DNA of 37,797 bases from Nostoc punctiforme NIES-2108. GTDB lineage: Bacteria; Cyanobacteriota; Cyanobacteriia; Cyanobacteriales; Nostocaceae. The stretch lies in assembly GCA_003326195.1 (NCBI GenBank), contig LXQE01000107.1:2271-40067 (forward strand). Reading direction: 5' to 3'. Positions 1 through 7,600 of this stretch are shown here, piece by piece (positions within the stretch are counted from its first letter, which is position 1; each line of letters begins with the position of its first letter). Made by a program: the position numbers and the translations under genes. The notes beneath the pieces were generated by a model. That model saw nothing but the letters and a program-made list of their open reading frames with translations. It ran no database searches and was not told where the DNA came from.

Positions 1-37
1 GATTGATTGTTCCGTTAGATGTAGCCACTTTAACCAT
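1..37 (-). CDS. Possible start of the intron-encoded reverse transcriptase/maturase (partial)
   Basis: An ATG at 37 on the minus strand opens a frame reading MVKVATSNGTIN to the window edge. The position, after domain I-III-like RNA sequence, and the hydrophilic start suit a cyanobacterial group II intron protein. Only twelve codons are visible, so this is a guess from context rather than from homology. Confidence 0.25.
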   Translation of the reverse strand, partial: MVKVATSNGTIN

Positions 38-317
38 TGGATTCCCCGGACTCTTGCCATTATTCAGATTGATATTTGGCGGGACTGTACTCCAATGAGG
101 TCAGGGATTTTTATGTTGCGCCCTTGCCACTCGGTAGGTTGCTTTTCTAGGCTCTGTTTCACCGTAGGAACTCCCTGTTAGCACCAGTGTCACCCCGCAA
201 CGGCTGTCTGATTGTGCCCTGTTCCCAGCTTCACCCTCCAGACACCGAGTCTGGTCAGTGTGGGCAGATAAGGAGTCAATTCTGAGTCTGAATGACAGGA
301 CTTGCACCTGCATCAAT

Positions 318-514
318 CCGAGAGTTCAGCCTTTAATGACAGTAATCTGCTGTCGGGCTGGACTAGTTATTTACGGACTGATTACCGTGATTCACTGGTC
401 AACGAATCGCACCATCTGACCGAGAGTTCAGCCTTCAGTGACAGTAATCTGCTGTCGGGCTGGCTTAGTTATGTACGGGCTGATTACCGTGATTCACTAA
501 GCAACGAATCGCAC
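318..514 (-). repeat. Tandem duplication of the intron's first 95 bases
   Basis: Two copies, 318-412 and 420-514, are separated by 7 bases (period 102) and differ at about 9 of 95 positions. Each copy carries GTGCGATTCGTT at its minus-strand start. In copy 420-514 the segments 497-502 and 463-468 pair perfectly (GCTTAG with CTAAGC). In copy 318-412 the equivalent segments 395-400 and 361-366 read GACCAG and CTAGTC, so two of the three changed pairs remain Watson-Crick and one becomes C-A. Differences that keep the pairing argue for a folded RNA. Confidence 0.9.
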
Positions 515-1359
515 ACTTCCTTTCCATAACGGTTCATCATCAGTGGAATAAAGCAAAAGGTTTGGCGTTGTCCATCTAACCACCGGCGGTTATCACCAAT
601 ATGAGCTTTCACGCCTGGATAAGGTACTTTTAGAGGTTTAGTCAGCCAACGTCGAATTGATAAATGATGATAAACAATAGGTTTTTCGCGCCAGGGAACT
701 GTTTGCAAAACAAACTCAATGACAAATGAGATGTATGCTGTTTCTGTTGTGTCCTTTCCTTTTGTTACCGTAACTTCACTGGGAGGCCATGACATCAACT
801 CAGCACCTTGGAGGCTGACCACTCGGTAAAATGTCAGTTCATACTGCTCATCAACACCAAAGTAAACTCTTGGGTTTTTGAGAAACTCCTCAGCAAGGTA
901 ATCTGGAATTGCTTGGTAAAGGTTGCCTGTTTCGACTTTGTTTTGAGGATGGAGTAACTCATAGGTTTGTGAATTTCCCCATTGCCAATCATCATTATTC
1001 AAATTTGCAAGTTGTGACTCAACATCCTCCAAGGAACTAAATTCTTCTATTAACCAATCTTTGATCAAATTACCTAAGTCAGAAAGTCCTGTGGTTCCTG
1101 TTGCTAACAACCAAGGTACATTGTCTTTTTGCCAGCCATTACGCAAAGTCTTGATAATTTTGGGAAAACTACCAACTACCAGGGGATCGAGGGAATAAAC
1201 TGGTACAGCCCGATAACTTTTGCCTTGGAGTCTGGCACGCTGTTGAGCAAGGCTGTTGGCGACTTGTCGCCATGTTGTAGGGACATAGATTGCATAAATT
1301 TCGTATGTTGGATTCGTTGCAGTAAGTTCCCAAGCACCAGGAAGAATAATTTTAGTCAT
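515..1359 (-). CDS. pPIWI_RE protein, N-terminal part, interrupted by an intron
   Basis: The frame starts at 1359 and overlaps the helicase stop by 8 bases (ATGACTAA), so translation is probably coupled. It encodes 281 residues plus two bases of the next codon before the intron boundary at 514/515; reading on would give a stop at 484. Sequence such as the PWLLATG stretch near residue 80, followed by a DWLIEEF helix, resembles the N-terminal (pPIWI_RE_X, DUF3962-type) module of the pPIWI_RE family. In that family a C-terminal PIWI/RNase H fold follows; here it would lie beyond the intron, outside the window. The predicted role (Burroughs, Iyer and Aravind) is recognition of RNA-DNA hybrids in defence against invading DNA. 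Assignment rests on weak similarity plus the two diagnostic neighbours. Confidence 0.72.
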
Positions 1360-4300
1360 AGTTTAAGTTTCTTTCTCTCATTTGTTTCAACGCATTTAAA
1401 AAAGCTCCATAGAGCGATCGCGCCAGCACATCCTCACCTTCTACATAGGGTTCCAGCACCTTGATGATGGCAACCAAAAGTGAAGTACTTTCACTGTCTT
1501 GTTCGTCAATGGCTGAATTTGGGGCAAATTTCACATCTACAAAATGGACTACTGCTGGTACACCACCACGCACTAAACGCCCGATGATTTGCCAGATACT
1601 TACTAACTGAGTCCAGCAAAGTACCGATCGCTCGTCTTGTGTTAATTGTTTAAAAGCCCATGCTGTATAGTTCAGATTGACCATTTCGGCCACAGCATTC
1701 TGGTAGAAGATATCTGCAACCTGAGTTAGGGTTAGGTTCCCCGATATTAATTGAGCTTCTTCATAAAGAGTGGAGTCTTTTTCGTGCTTCAGTGCCCAAG
1801 CATTGAGTTGCTGAACAGTAGATTGCCAGTTATCAGGGATTGGCATAGGTCTGTTGAGGAACAGCACTGCACCAAATGCAGCTTTACCTTGAGCATTCAA
1901 GATGTTGTGACCCCGCTCTAAAGCCATCAAAGGGGCAACTACAATCTGGGTGGGTAAATGTTGTAAATTTCTGATTTCGCTTCGCAGAATCCCATGAAGA
2001 TGAGTAGGAGCATTGTCACGACGGAGGGTAGCAATACCGTCATCGTTGATGTTTACGTCGAAACGGTAGCGCGATTGTAAAATAGACGCTACCCATTCCG
2101 ATTCGTCGTAGCTACCCACAACAATCAAGATGCGATCGCGATCGCTCCACCATTCAGGTTGCTGTTGTTTTCGCTGTTCTAAATCCTGAAATACCTCATC
2201 TAGAAAACTCTCTCCACCTCTTACCGAGTAGCACATAGCCTCCACCATTTCTTTAGCTGCAAGTTTGCGTCTTGCAGGTGGCAATCCTGATAAAGCAATA
2301 TAGTTTGCTTGCGGATTCTGTTTGGGACTAAAGAAAAATTGACTCTCAGTTATACCTGCCTCGCCAGTTCTAGGTTGCAACAATATAGTGGGTTTTATGT
2401 TGATGTGATAGGCTGGCGAACCTGGAGCGTAGCTAGTACCTGATATCAAAACAGTATGTGGACCCTGCCAATCGTCAACTGCAAACAGTTTTGGGAAATT
2501 TAACAGTAACGCACGACCTACACCCACATAGCGGAAATAGTCCAACTTGCCAGCTTTTTTAGCGCTACGTTCTTGCTTATACAAAAAACCTAGAATATTT
2601 CCCACTGGCGATTCTGGTAAAACTGGGAGGAAGTCATCCGGTGGACGATGTAAAAGGTCTTGGCTTGAGTCGTGCAAGTTAATTACCCGACCGAGGTCGC
2701 TCAGATTATCAACTATAAAACCGAGGCGGTTGTCGAGTATGGTGACTAAAATCGCAAACTGGAGATTTCGGGTTAGTTCCTCAAATTGAGTCTCATCTGG
2801 TAGGGAAAGATTATGGATTTCTATCCATCTTTTGCACCAAGGAGCAATTTCAGCTAAGGCTTGACGGTCATCTTCCGCAGTTAGTATTGTCAACGCCAAA
2901 TCAGAAAGTTCACCTCCACGACGGCGGTTGAGCGGATGTTGTAAAAATCCATCTAGTTGATCCATCATTTGTTTGCGGCGGCGACGTTGCTCTGTGGGAG
3001 CCAAGTCTGCTTCAATGATACGTTTACGCCGTTCTTCCATGATTTGTTGGCGAGTTAGTTTCGGCTTCGCTGAGACAGGAATCTCAGGTGGATCAACTAG
3101 GTCACGGATAATCCGAGCAAATAGAGAACGACCTGTAAAAGGAAGTGGCCCCAACCACGCAACCAATTTAGAGTGGGTGAGAAGTAGGTGATAGATGCGG
3201 TTAGTAGCATTTTGGGTATGGTAATGTGCGCTTGTCCAAGCAACAAAGCGATCGCCTGCCATATCACTGCGATCGGAATTGTAAATCGTCGCCGAGTTAA
3301 GTCCGAGTTTATTTAAAAAAGAGTTTCCAGAAGCATCGACTAAGACTTCATCAGGGGCAAACTCTTCATCAAACTGAATCTGCACGCGATCGGCTTCGTC
3401 AACGAATAGATATTTACACTCTCGATAAACAGCCTCAGCAAAGGTCAAGTCTTGTTCAAATCCTTGGCGGGGTACACGAGTATGAATGAAACTAGCAGGG
3501 CTGAAAATCCATACTGAAGCTGTAGCAATATCGTGTTCTAAATGGTGACGTGGACATTTGTAATACAAGGGACAAGTGTATTTTTCATCGCTTTCTTGCC
3601 AGTCTTCATCATCAGAATCATCATTATCAGCTACAAGAACTTTTTGGTAAAGCTTGTGACAAGGTTCATTGCCAAATTCCCACTTATCTTCTGATTGCAC
3701 TAAAGCTAAAAGTGGACAGACTGGACTAAACCAACGCCATGCAGGGTGCATCCCTCCCTTAGTAATTTCCTTACCCTCACTTTTGAGAATAGGTTCGTAG
3801 ACTTTTGCAAGTTGCTCTTGGCGTTTGCTACCCAACACTGGTGCAGCAGGAATTCCTAATTTGTGGCAGAACAAAGAAGCGAGGCGCACTGCTGTAGCAA
3901 CATCATTCACCATTAACCCACAGCGATCGCCCTGTTTAGCAAAGTGGTAAATCAGAATTTCCAACAGGGTAGACTTGCCCACATTCAAAAGCCCGACAAT
4001 GTGGATAAGACCCTCTAAAGTTAGCTGATTACCGTGCTGGAAATTATCTGATTCAGCATTGTATAGCTGGAAGAGGATATTTTCTAAGCGGTTACGATAA
4101 TTTTCTTGTTGCCCAAACTGAGACAATTTATCGTCCATTTCTTGAGCAGCTAGTATTAATTCTTCACGGGTAACGCTACACTGTGGATTTTGCTTAGTCC
4201 GTGTGCGACGAAGGGTTACTACAGACGAAGGTGCTATGTTAGCAACTTCCTTGGGAATATCAATCGGAACCTCAACTGGAGAGTTACCTTTTTGGGAAAT

Positions 4301-4828
4301 CTTGGCATACCATCGCCCCTCATCTGCTAATTTGACTTTTCGTTGTCTATGCTGTGGAGTTTTTAATAAGGTTGGAAGATATATCTTCTCTAAACGAGTT
4401 GGGTAGGTACTGGATGGAATAGGTTGAGGAACATTCCTTGCCTCTTCAAGGCTGTAGATTCTAATAATTTCAGGTAAGTTGATATACTCCTGAAGAACTC
4501 GCAGCCATTGTCTGCCTTTACGCTTAATCAAATAGAAACGAGCATTTTGTATAAGTTGCCAGTTGCGATCGCTTTGTAATTGTTCAACTGAAAAGCGATA
4601 TCCTTTCAGCAAGGCTTCCACAGAAGTTGCAGGTTCTTCTGGTGCTACTTCCTTAAGTAAGGTTAATCCCAATTCCACATCAGCAATGAGTTGGGCAAGA
4701 CGCTTAAGTTCTCGCTGTTGTACCTTAGTATCTGCGTTAACTAAACTAGATACTATATACTGTTGTAATTCATCCGAGTTGCAGAGTTTTTTACACAGAT
4801 CCTTGCGCCAGCTAATGGTGTCACGCAT
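1352..4828 (-). CDS. DinG/XPD-like helicase of a pPIWI-RE system (pPIWI_RE_Z type)
   Basis: This 1158-residue protein has a Walker A motif at residues 279-286 (GLLNVGKS), a VDEAD Walker B/DEAH-like box at 476-480, and a QIIGRLVRGG motif VI near 1080. Between Walker A and the DEAD box lie C371, C390, C419 and C425, placed like the four cysteines that bind the iron-sulfur cluster in XPD/DinG superfamily 2 helicases. An acidic stretch (about 400-415) sits inside that cluster region. The first 250 residues are helical and unrecognised. The ATG overlaps the upstream stop as TAATG, and the 3' end overlaps the next gene by 8 bases, so the three genes form one operon. In the predicted system the helicase would unwind or remodel nucleic acid for the pPIWI and nuclease partners. 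The order of neighbours drives the specific name; helicase activity itself is well supported. Confidence 0.8.
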   Translation of the reverse strand: MRDTISWRKDLCKKLCNSDELQQYIVSSLVNADTKVQQRELKRLAQLIADVELGLTLLKEVAPEEPATSVEALLKGYRFSVEQLQSDRNWQLIQNARFYLIKRKGRQWLRVLQEYINLPEIIRIYSLEEARNVPQPIPSSTYPTRLEKIYLPTLLKTPQHRQRKVKLADEGRWYAKISQKGNSPVEVPIDIPKEVANIAPSSVVTLRRTRTKQNPQCSVTREELILAAQEMDDKLSQFGQQENYRNRLENILFQLYNAESDNFQHGNQLTLEGLIHIVGLLNVGKSTLLEILIYHFAKQGDRCGLMVNDVATAVRLASLFCHKLGIPAAPVLGSKRQEQLAKVYEPILKSEGKEITKGGMHPAWRWFSPVCPLLALVQSEDKWEFGNEPCHKLYQKVLVADNDDSDDEDWQESDEKYTCPLYYKCPRHHLEHDIATASVWIFSPASFIHTRVPRQGFEQDLTFAEAVYRECKYLFVDEADRVQIQFDEEFAPDEVLVDASGNSFLNKLGLNSATIYNSDRSDMAGDRFVAWTSAHYHTQNATNRIYHLLLTHSKLVAWLGPLPFTGRSLFARIIRDLVDPPEIPVSAKPKLTRQQIMEERRKRIIEADLAPTEQRRRRKQMMDQLDGFLQHPLNRRRGGELSDLALTILTAEDDRQALAEIAPWCKRWIEIHNLSLPDETQFEELTRNLQFAILVTILDNRLGFIVDNLSDLGRVINLHDSSQDLLHRPPDDFLPVLPESPVGNILGFLYKQERSAKKAGKLDYFRYVGVGRALLLNFPKLFAVDDWQGPHTVLISGTSYAPGSPAYHINIKPTILLQPRTGEAGITESQFFFSPKQNPQANYIALSGLPPARRKLAAKEMVEAMCYSVRGGESFLDEVFQDLEQRKQQQPEWWSDRDRILIVVGSYDESEWVASILQSRYRFDVNINDDGIATLRRDNAPTHLHGILRSEIRNLQHLPTQIVVAPLMALERGHNILNAQGKAAFGAVLFLNRPMPIPDNWQSTVQQLNAWALKHEKDSTLYEEAQLISGNLTLTQVADIFYQNAVAEMVNLNYTAWAFKQLTQDERSVLCWTQLVSIWQIIGRLVRGGVPAVVHFVDVKFAPNSAIDEQDSESTSLLVAIIKVLEPYVEGEDVLARSLYGAFLNALKQMRERNLNYD

Positions 4829-6135
4829 TATTTTTTCTTCCCTAAAATTGCTTGAGCCTGAGTGATGATTTCGCTAAATAAGCGCAAGCGCACCCCTTCA
4901 AGTTCAGGTTCTAGTTGTTCGCGCACTACCTTTATCCGCAAATAGTCTTCGCGTTCATCTGGAAAAACTACAAAGGTTTCCGTTGCATCACGCCGATACT
5001 GCACCTTTCGCAAACGTTCTTCATCCACGGATGCCCAATCTTTAAAATCAATTGCCCAGCGAACTTTGCGCGAGAACTCTACGAGTAAGTCAAATTCATC
5101 GACAAAAGGCCAGAGAGTAACGCGCAAACCCAATTTTGTAAGTTCTTCTTTGAGTTGAATTTCCCAAATTCCCGGCAGTGTACCGTACAAATGTACGCCA
5201 GGGGTAACAGCTTTCCAGTCCTCTGCTTTTTCTTTAGGAATAGGTGGCAATGGTTGAAAGCTACTACTTGCACAAAGTCTTTCACACCAAGGGTTACGGC
5301 AGGTATATGTACCATCAGGGCGTTGGCGTTGCACATACTTGCAGCGCGGACACAGATAATAGACGCTGCCCTCTGCCAACTTATCCATATCGACATAGAT
5401 TTCTAACCGTGACAATAACTCCCGCAGTGGTCTGAGTTCGGGTAAACGTAGCTGTTGGCGATATTCTGAGTAATGAAGAGTGGGTTTAGTAATAATCAGT
5501 TGTCGAAAAGCTTGATAAGCATCTTCTAACTGATTTCCCCGACAGTATTCCAGTACATCTTTCAGTACTGACTCTTGTACCTGCGCCACCACATCATTAC
5601 CCGAAACTTGCCATTCTGTAGCAAAATCGGAAACTACTCCGTCTTCTATAACGCTGACATCTGGCGAAAGATATTTAATCTCTTGGGCTGGTTTCCAGGA
5701 AGCAATTGATGTTTCCGCCCAATCAAAAAATTGAGGTAGGTTCTCTGGGGCTTGTTCTCCCTGTAGTAAGGAAGTTAAGTACATACGGGACATACCAATG
5801 CGAAGGGCTTCTGGTACTTGACTTCGCTTTTCTAGCTCAAGTTTTTCCCACTGCACCACACCAGTAGCCAGATACCGCAGAGTATCGGTAACAGATAGCT
5901 GTAAGGATGATTTTTCCGGTTCAGATATGAGGAGGCGAAGACTGCGGGCGCTGTGGTCATCCCATTCCACATCTATACCGCGCATAGTTTGCAACCACTT
6001 CTGAACTGTTGCTTTCTGGCGTGGTTGCATTCCGAGTTCTTGACACAACTCTTCTAGAGTTGGCCCTTGTTTATGGATACTAAACCATTGCTGAAGTGCA
6101 TCGAGAATTTTTTGTCGGTGTTTGGTGATTTTCAT
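4828..6135 (-). CDS. REase-like protein of a pPIWI-RE system (pPIWI_RE_Y type)
   Basis: First gene of the operon, 435 residues. Residues about 7-68 look like a LexA-type winged helix (ALQQWF...PTLEELCQELGM...VQKWLQTM). A zinc-ribbon-like set follows at C262, C265, C279 and C284. The C-terminal part has a PD-(D/E)XK arrangement: D349 in FDLLVEF, then D363 and K365 in AIDFK, followed by a basic helix. This suits a restriction-endonuclease fold that cuts DNA alongside the helicase and pPIWI protein. A strong ribosome site, CAGGAGGGTGA (minus strand, about 6149-6139), precedes the ATG. Because it carries the only DNA-binding head in the operon, it may also act as autoregulator. The nuclease fold is inferred from motif spacing. 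Confidence 0.75.
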   Translation of the reverse strand: MKITKHRQKILDALQQWFSIHKQGPTLEELCQELGMQPRQKATVQKWLQTMRGIDVEWDDHSARSLRLLISEPEKSSLQLSVTDTLRYLATGVVQWEKLELEKRSQVPEALRIGMSRMYLTSLLQGEQAPENLPQFFDWAETSIASWKPAQEIKYLSPDVSVIEDGVVSDFATEWQVSGNDVVAQVQESVLKDVLEYCRGNQLEDAYQAFRQLIITKPTLHYSEYRQQLRLPELRPLRELLSRLEIYVDMDKLAEGSVYYLCPRCKYVQRQRPDGTYTCRNPWCERLCASSSFQPLPPIPKEKAEDWKAVTPGVHLYGTLPGIWEIQLKEELTKLGLRVTLWPFVDEFDLLVEFSRKVRWAIDFKDWASVDEERLRKVQYRRDATETFVVFPDEREDYLRIKVVREQLEPELEGVRLRLFSEIITQAQAILGKKK

Positions 6136-6158
6136 TGTTCACCCTCCTGTTTAGCAGA

Positions 6159-6229
6159 AGTGTGACACCCACCAAACTGGCATGTCAATCACCTGTTTCT
6201 ATGTTTCCACTAAGTTTCCAAAGTTTCCA
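6159..6229 (-). promoter_or_regulatory. Candidate promoter and three TGGAAAC repeats upstream of the pPIWI-RE operon
   Basis: On the minus strand TTGACA (6188-6183) matches a -35 box. It is followed after 18 bases by a weak -10 candidate CACACT (6164-6159), about 24 bases before the first ATG. Just upstream, TGGAAAC occurs three times, at 6229-6223, 6220-6214 and 6209-6203, a spacing of 9 and 11 bases. Such iterated sites could bind the LexA-like head of the first gene product; that link is inference. Confidence 0.35.
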
Positions 6230-6589
6230 TATTACCAATCAATATTGAATAGAAATGCACCTCAAGACCCAACTAAGTACAAATTCCCATAAAAATGAGT
6301 CGGAATTATGTTTTTTGTAGCTTAGGTTTTGTTCTTCGACCCAACTTTCAATTTGGATTTTCGACCTTTATTAATGACGGTGCGTACTAAAAGATAAAGT
6401 TGCCCAGTTTCTTTTGCGATTTATTCAGTACCAATTCACGTCGCTCTCACTATGACAGATGGCTATTCGGTCAGTTAGGCATTGTTCAGCATAAATAGCT
6501 AGTTTTTGTTGCAAAAGCTAAAGATTATTTACCATTCAAGAGTTATATAAAAAGTAAAAATAACCTGTAACAGAGAGGTTCGCAAAATC
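6230..6589. other. Intergenic region between divergent pPIWI-RE operon and sigF
   Basis: AT-rich DNA between two divergently transcribed units. I see no RNA gene or inverted-repeat element. It probably holds the sigF promoter; no clear -35/-10 pair stands out. Confidence 0.5.
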
Positions 6590-6787
6590 ATGCGTACAAA
6601 TACTGAATTGTGGAGTTCGGCCCCTGATAAGTTCAGTGAAACGACGATGGCTTATTCTTCCCTGACTAAGCAAAATAATAACAGCTTAGAAGAAAATATA
6701 CGCAACTCCATTATCTCAGGAATAGGAGTTACAACAAAGGAATGTATATGGCAACAAGTGAGTCCTCTTTACGAACTGATGGTATAG
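6590..6787 (+). CDS. Possible 65-residue ORF overlapping the start of sigF
   Basis: An ATG at 6590 follows GAGAGG (6573-6578) at a workable distance. The frame runs 65 codons and ends about 40 bases inside sigF, in a different frame. The product is polar (rich in Ser, Asn and Thr), with no domain I recognise. It might be a leader peptide affecting sigF translation, or chance. No homology is known to me. Confidence 0.28.
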   Translation: MRTNTELWSSAPDKFSETTMAYSSLTKQNNNSLEENIRNSIISGIGVTTKECIWQQVSPLYELMV

Positions 6788-7533
6788 AATTATTACACTT
6801 GTACCACCAGAATCCTTCTATTAAACTTCGTAATAAACTTGTACAGTTACACACTGGCTTAGTGCGAAAGATGGCTCATAAATTCAGCCATCAATGTAAT
6901 GAACCTTATGAAGATTTAGAACAAATCGGTTATTTTGGTTTGATTAGGGCTATTGAGCGCTTCGATCCTAGCCAGGGATATGCTTTTAGCTCCTTTGCAG
7001 TGCCATATATTCGTGGTGAGATGCTGCACTTTTTGCGCGATCGCAGTACTCTATTAAAAATTCCCCGTCGTTGGCAAGAATTATACAATGAAGGACAAAA
7101 GATTCGCAAGGACTTGTCAATCTCTTTAGGTCGTCCGCCCAAGGATGCTGAAATTGCCAGCCAACTTCGGGTATCTGTACAAGAGTGGCAAGAAACCAAG
7201 TTGGCTGCTCAAAACCGGATGCCCTTGAGTTTAGATGCAACCGCAGTTAACTATGTTGATTGCCAAATAACCTTGGGTGAGGCACTTCCTTGTCCTCGTT
7301 CTCATGTGCTTCTGCAACAAGAAGAAGAACGCCAACAACTCCAAGGCGCAATAAATATGTTAGAAGAAAAGCCCCGTATGGCAGTTGAAATGGTATTTTT
7401 GAAGGAACTTTCTCGCAAGGATGCTGCTAAAAATATTGGTACTAGTCCAATGACAGTAACGCGCTATCTGCAAAAGGGAATTCAAGATTTGATTTGTTAT
7501 TTGCAACCACAGGTAATGCCTACTGGGTCTTGA
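6748..7533 (+). CDS. sigF: RNA polymerase sigma factor, group 3, SigF-like
   Basis: A 261-residue alternative sigma factor of the sigma-B/F/G type. Region 2 is clear (EDLEQIGYFGLIRAIERFDP, then FSSFAVPYIRGEMLHFLRD, the core-binding and -10 recognition helices). Region 3 includes RPPKDAEIASQLRVS, and a C-terminal region 4 helix-turn-helix reads LSRKDAAKNIGTSPMTVTRYL. In cyanobacteria SigF directs genes for motility, pili and stress responses. Two in-frame ATGs lie at 6742 and 6748. I choose 6748 because AAAGGA at 6736-6741 then sits 6 bases upstream, while it would abut the first ATG. No anti-sigma gene is adjacent. Confidence 0.88.
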   Translation: MATSESSLRTDGIELLHLYHQNPSIKLRNKLVQLHTGLVRKMAHKFSHQCNEPYEDLEQIGYFGLIRAIERFDPSQGYAFSSFAVPYIRGEMLHFLRDRSTLLKIPRRWQELYNEGQKIRKDLSISLGRPPKDAEIASQLRVSVQEWQETKLAAQNRMPLSLDATAVNYVDCQITLGEALPCPRSHVLLQQEEERQQLQGAINMLEEKPRMAVEMVFLKELSRKDAAKNIGTSPMTVTRYLQKGIQDLICYLQPQVMPTGS

Positions 7534-7572
7534 TGTTATTAGTCAATGGTCAGTGGTTAGTAGAAAAGCAAC

Positions 7573-7593
7573 TGACAAATGACAAATGACAAA
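7573..7593. repeat. Short tandem repeat, three copies of TGACAAA
   Basis: Three perfect heptamers lie between the convergent ends of sigF and chlD. Heptamer repeats of this kind are a known feature of heterocystous cyanobacterial intergenic DNA. Confidence 0.9.
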
Positions 7594-7600
7594 TAACTAA

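Larger units (their letters stand above)
1..514 (-). mobile_element. 5' part of a group II intron (continues off the left edge)
   Basis: Read on the minus strand, this segment starts at 514 with GTGCG, the classic group II intron 5' end, followed by GATTCGTT. Further in it has text typical of bacterial intron domain I: GGTGCAAGTCC (about 310-300), GGGTGAAGCTGGGAACAGGG (about 237-218) and AGCCGTTGCGGGGTGAC (about 206-190). The coding frame of the gene at 515-1359 runs only nine codons into it before a stop, as expected for an intron in a coding exon. The reverse transcriptase/maturase would lie to the left of the window. I could not find a convincing EBS1 partner for the exon bases GGAAGT, so the exact class and splice site are inferred. 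An OMEGA-type guide RNA is a less likely alternative. Confidence 0.62.

Noticed and set aside
290..330. tRNA-like T-arm (GGTGCAAGTCCT on the minus strand)
   Set aside because: No acceptor stem or anticodon arm around it. The same words are standard in group II intron domain I.
318..514. Possible CRISPR-like repeat
   Set aside because: Only two copies, 95 bases long, 7-base spacer; does not resemble a CRISPR array.
302..529. Plus-strand ORF encoding two near-identical 34-residue units
   Set aside because: The repeat comes from the 102-base duplication of the intron end, which happens to be a multiple of three. Pairing-preserving changes point to RNA, and there is no ribosome site.
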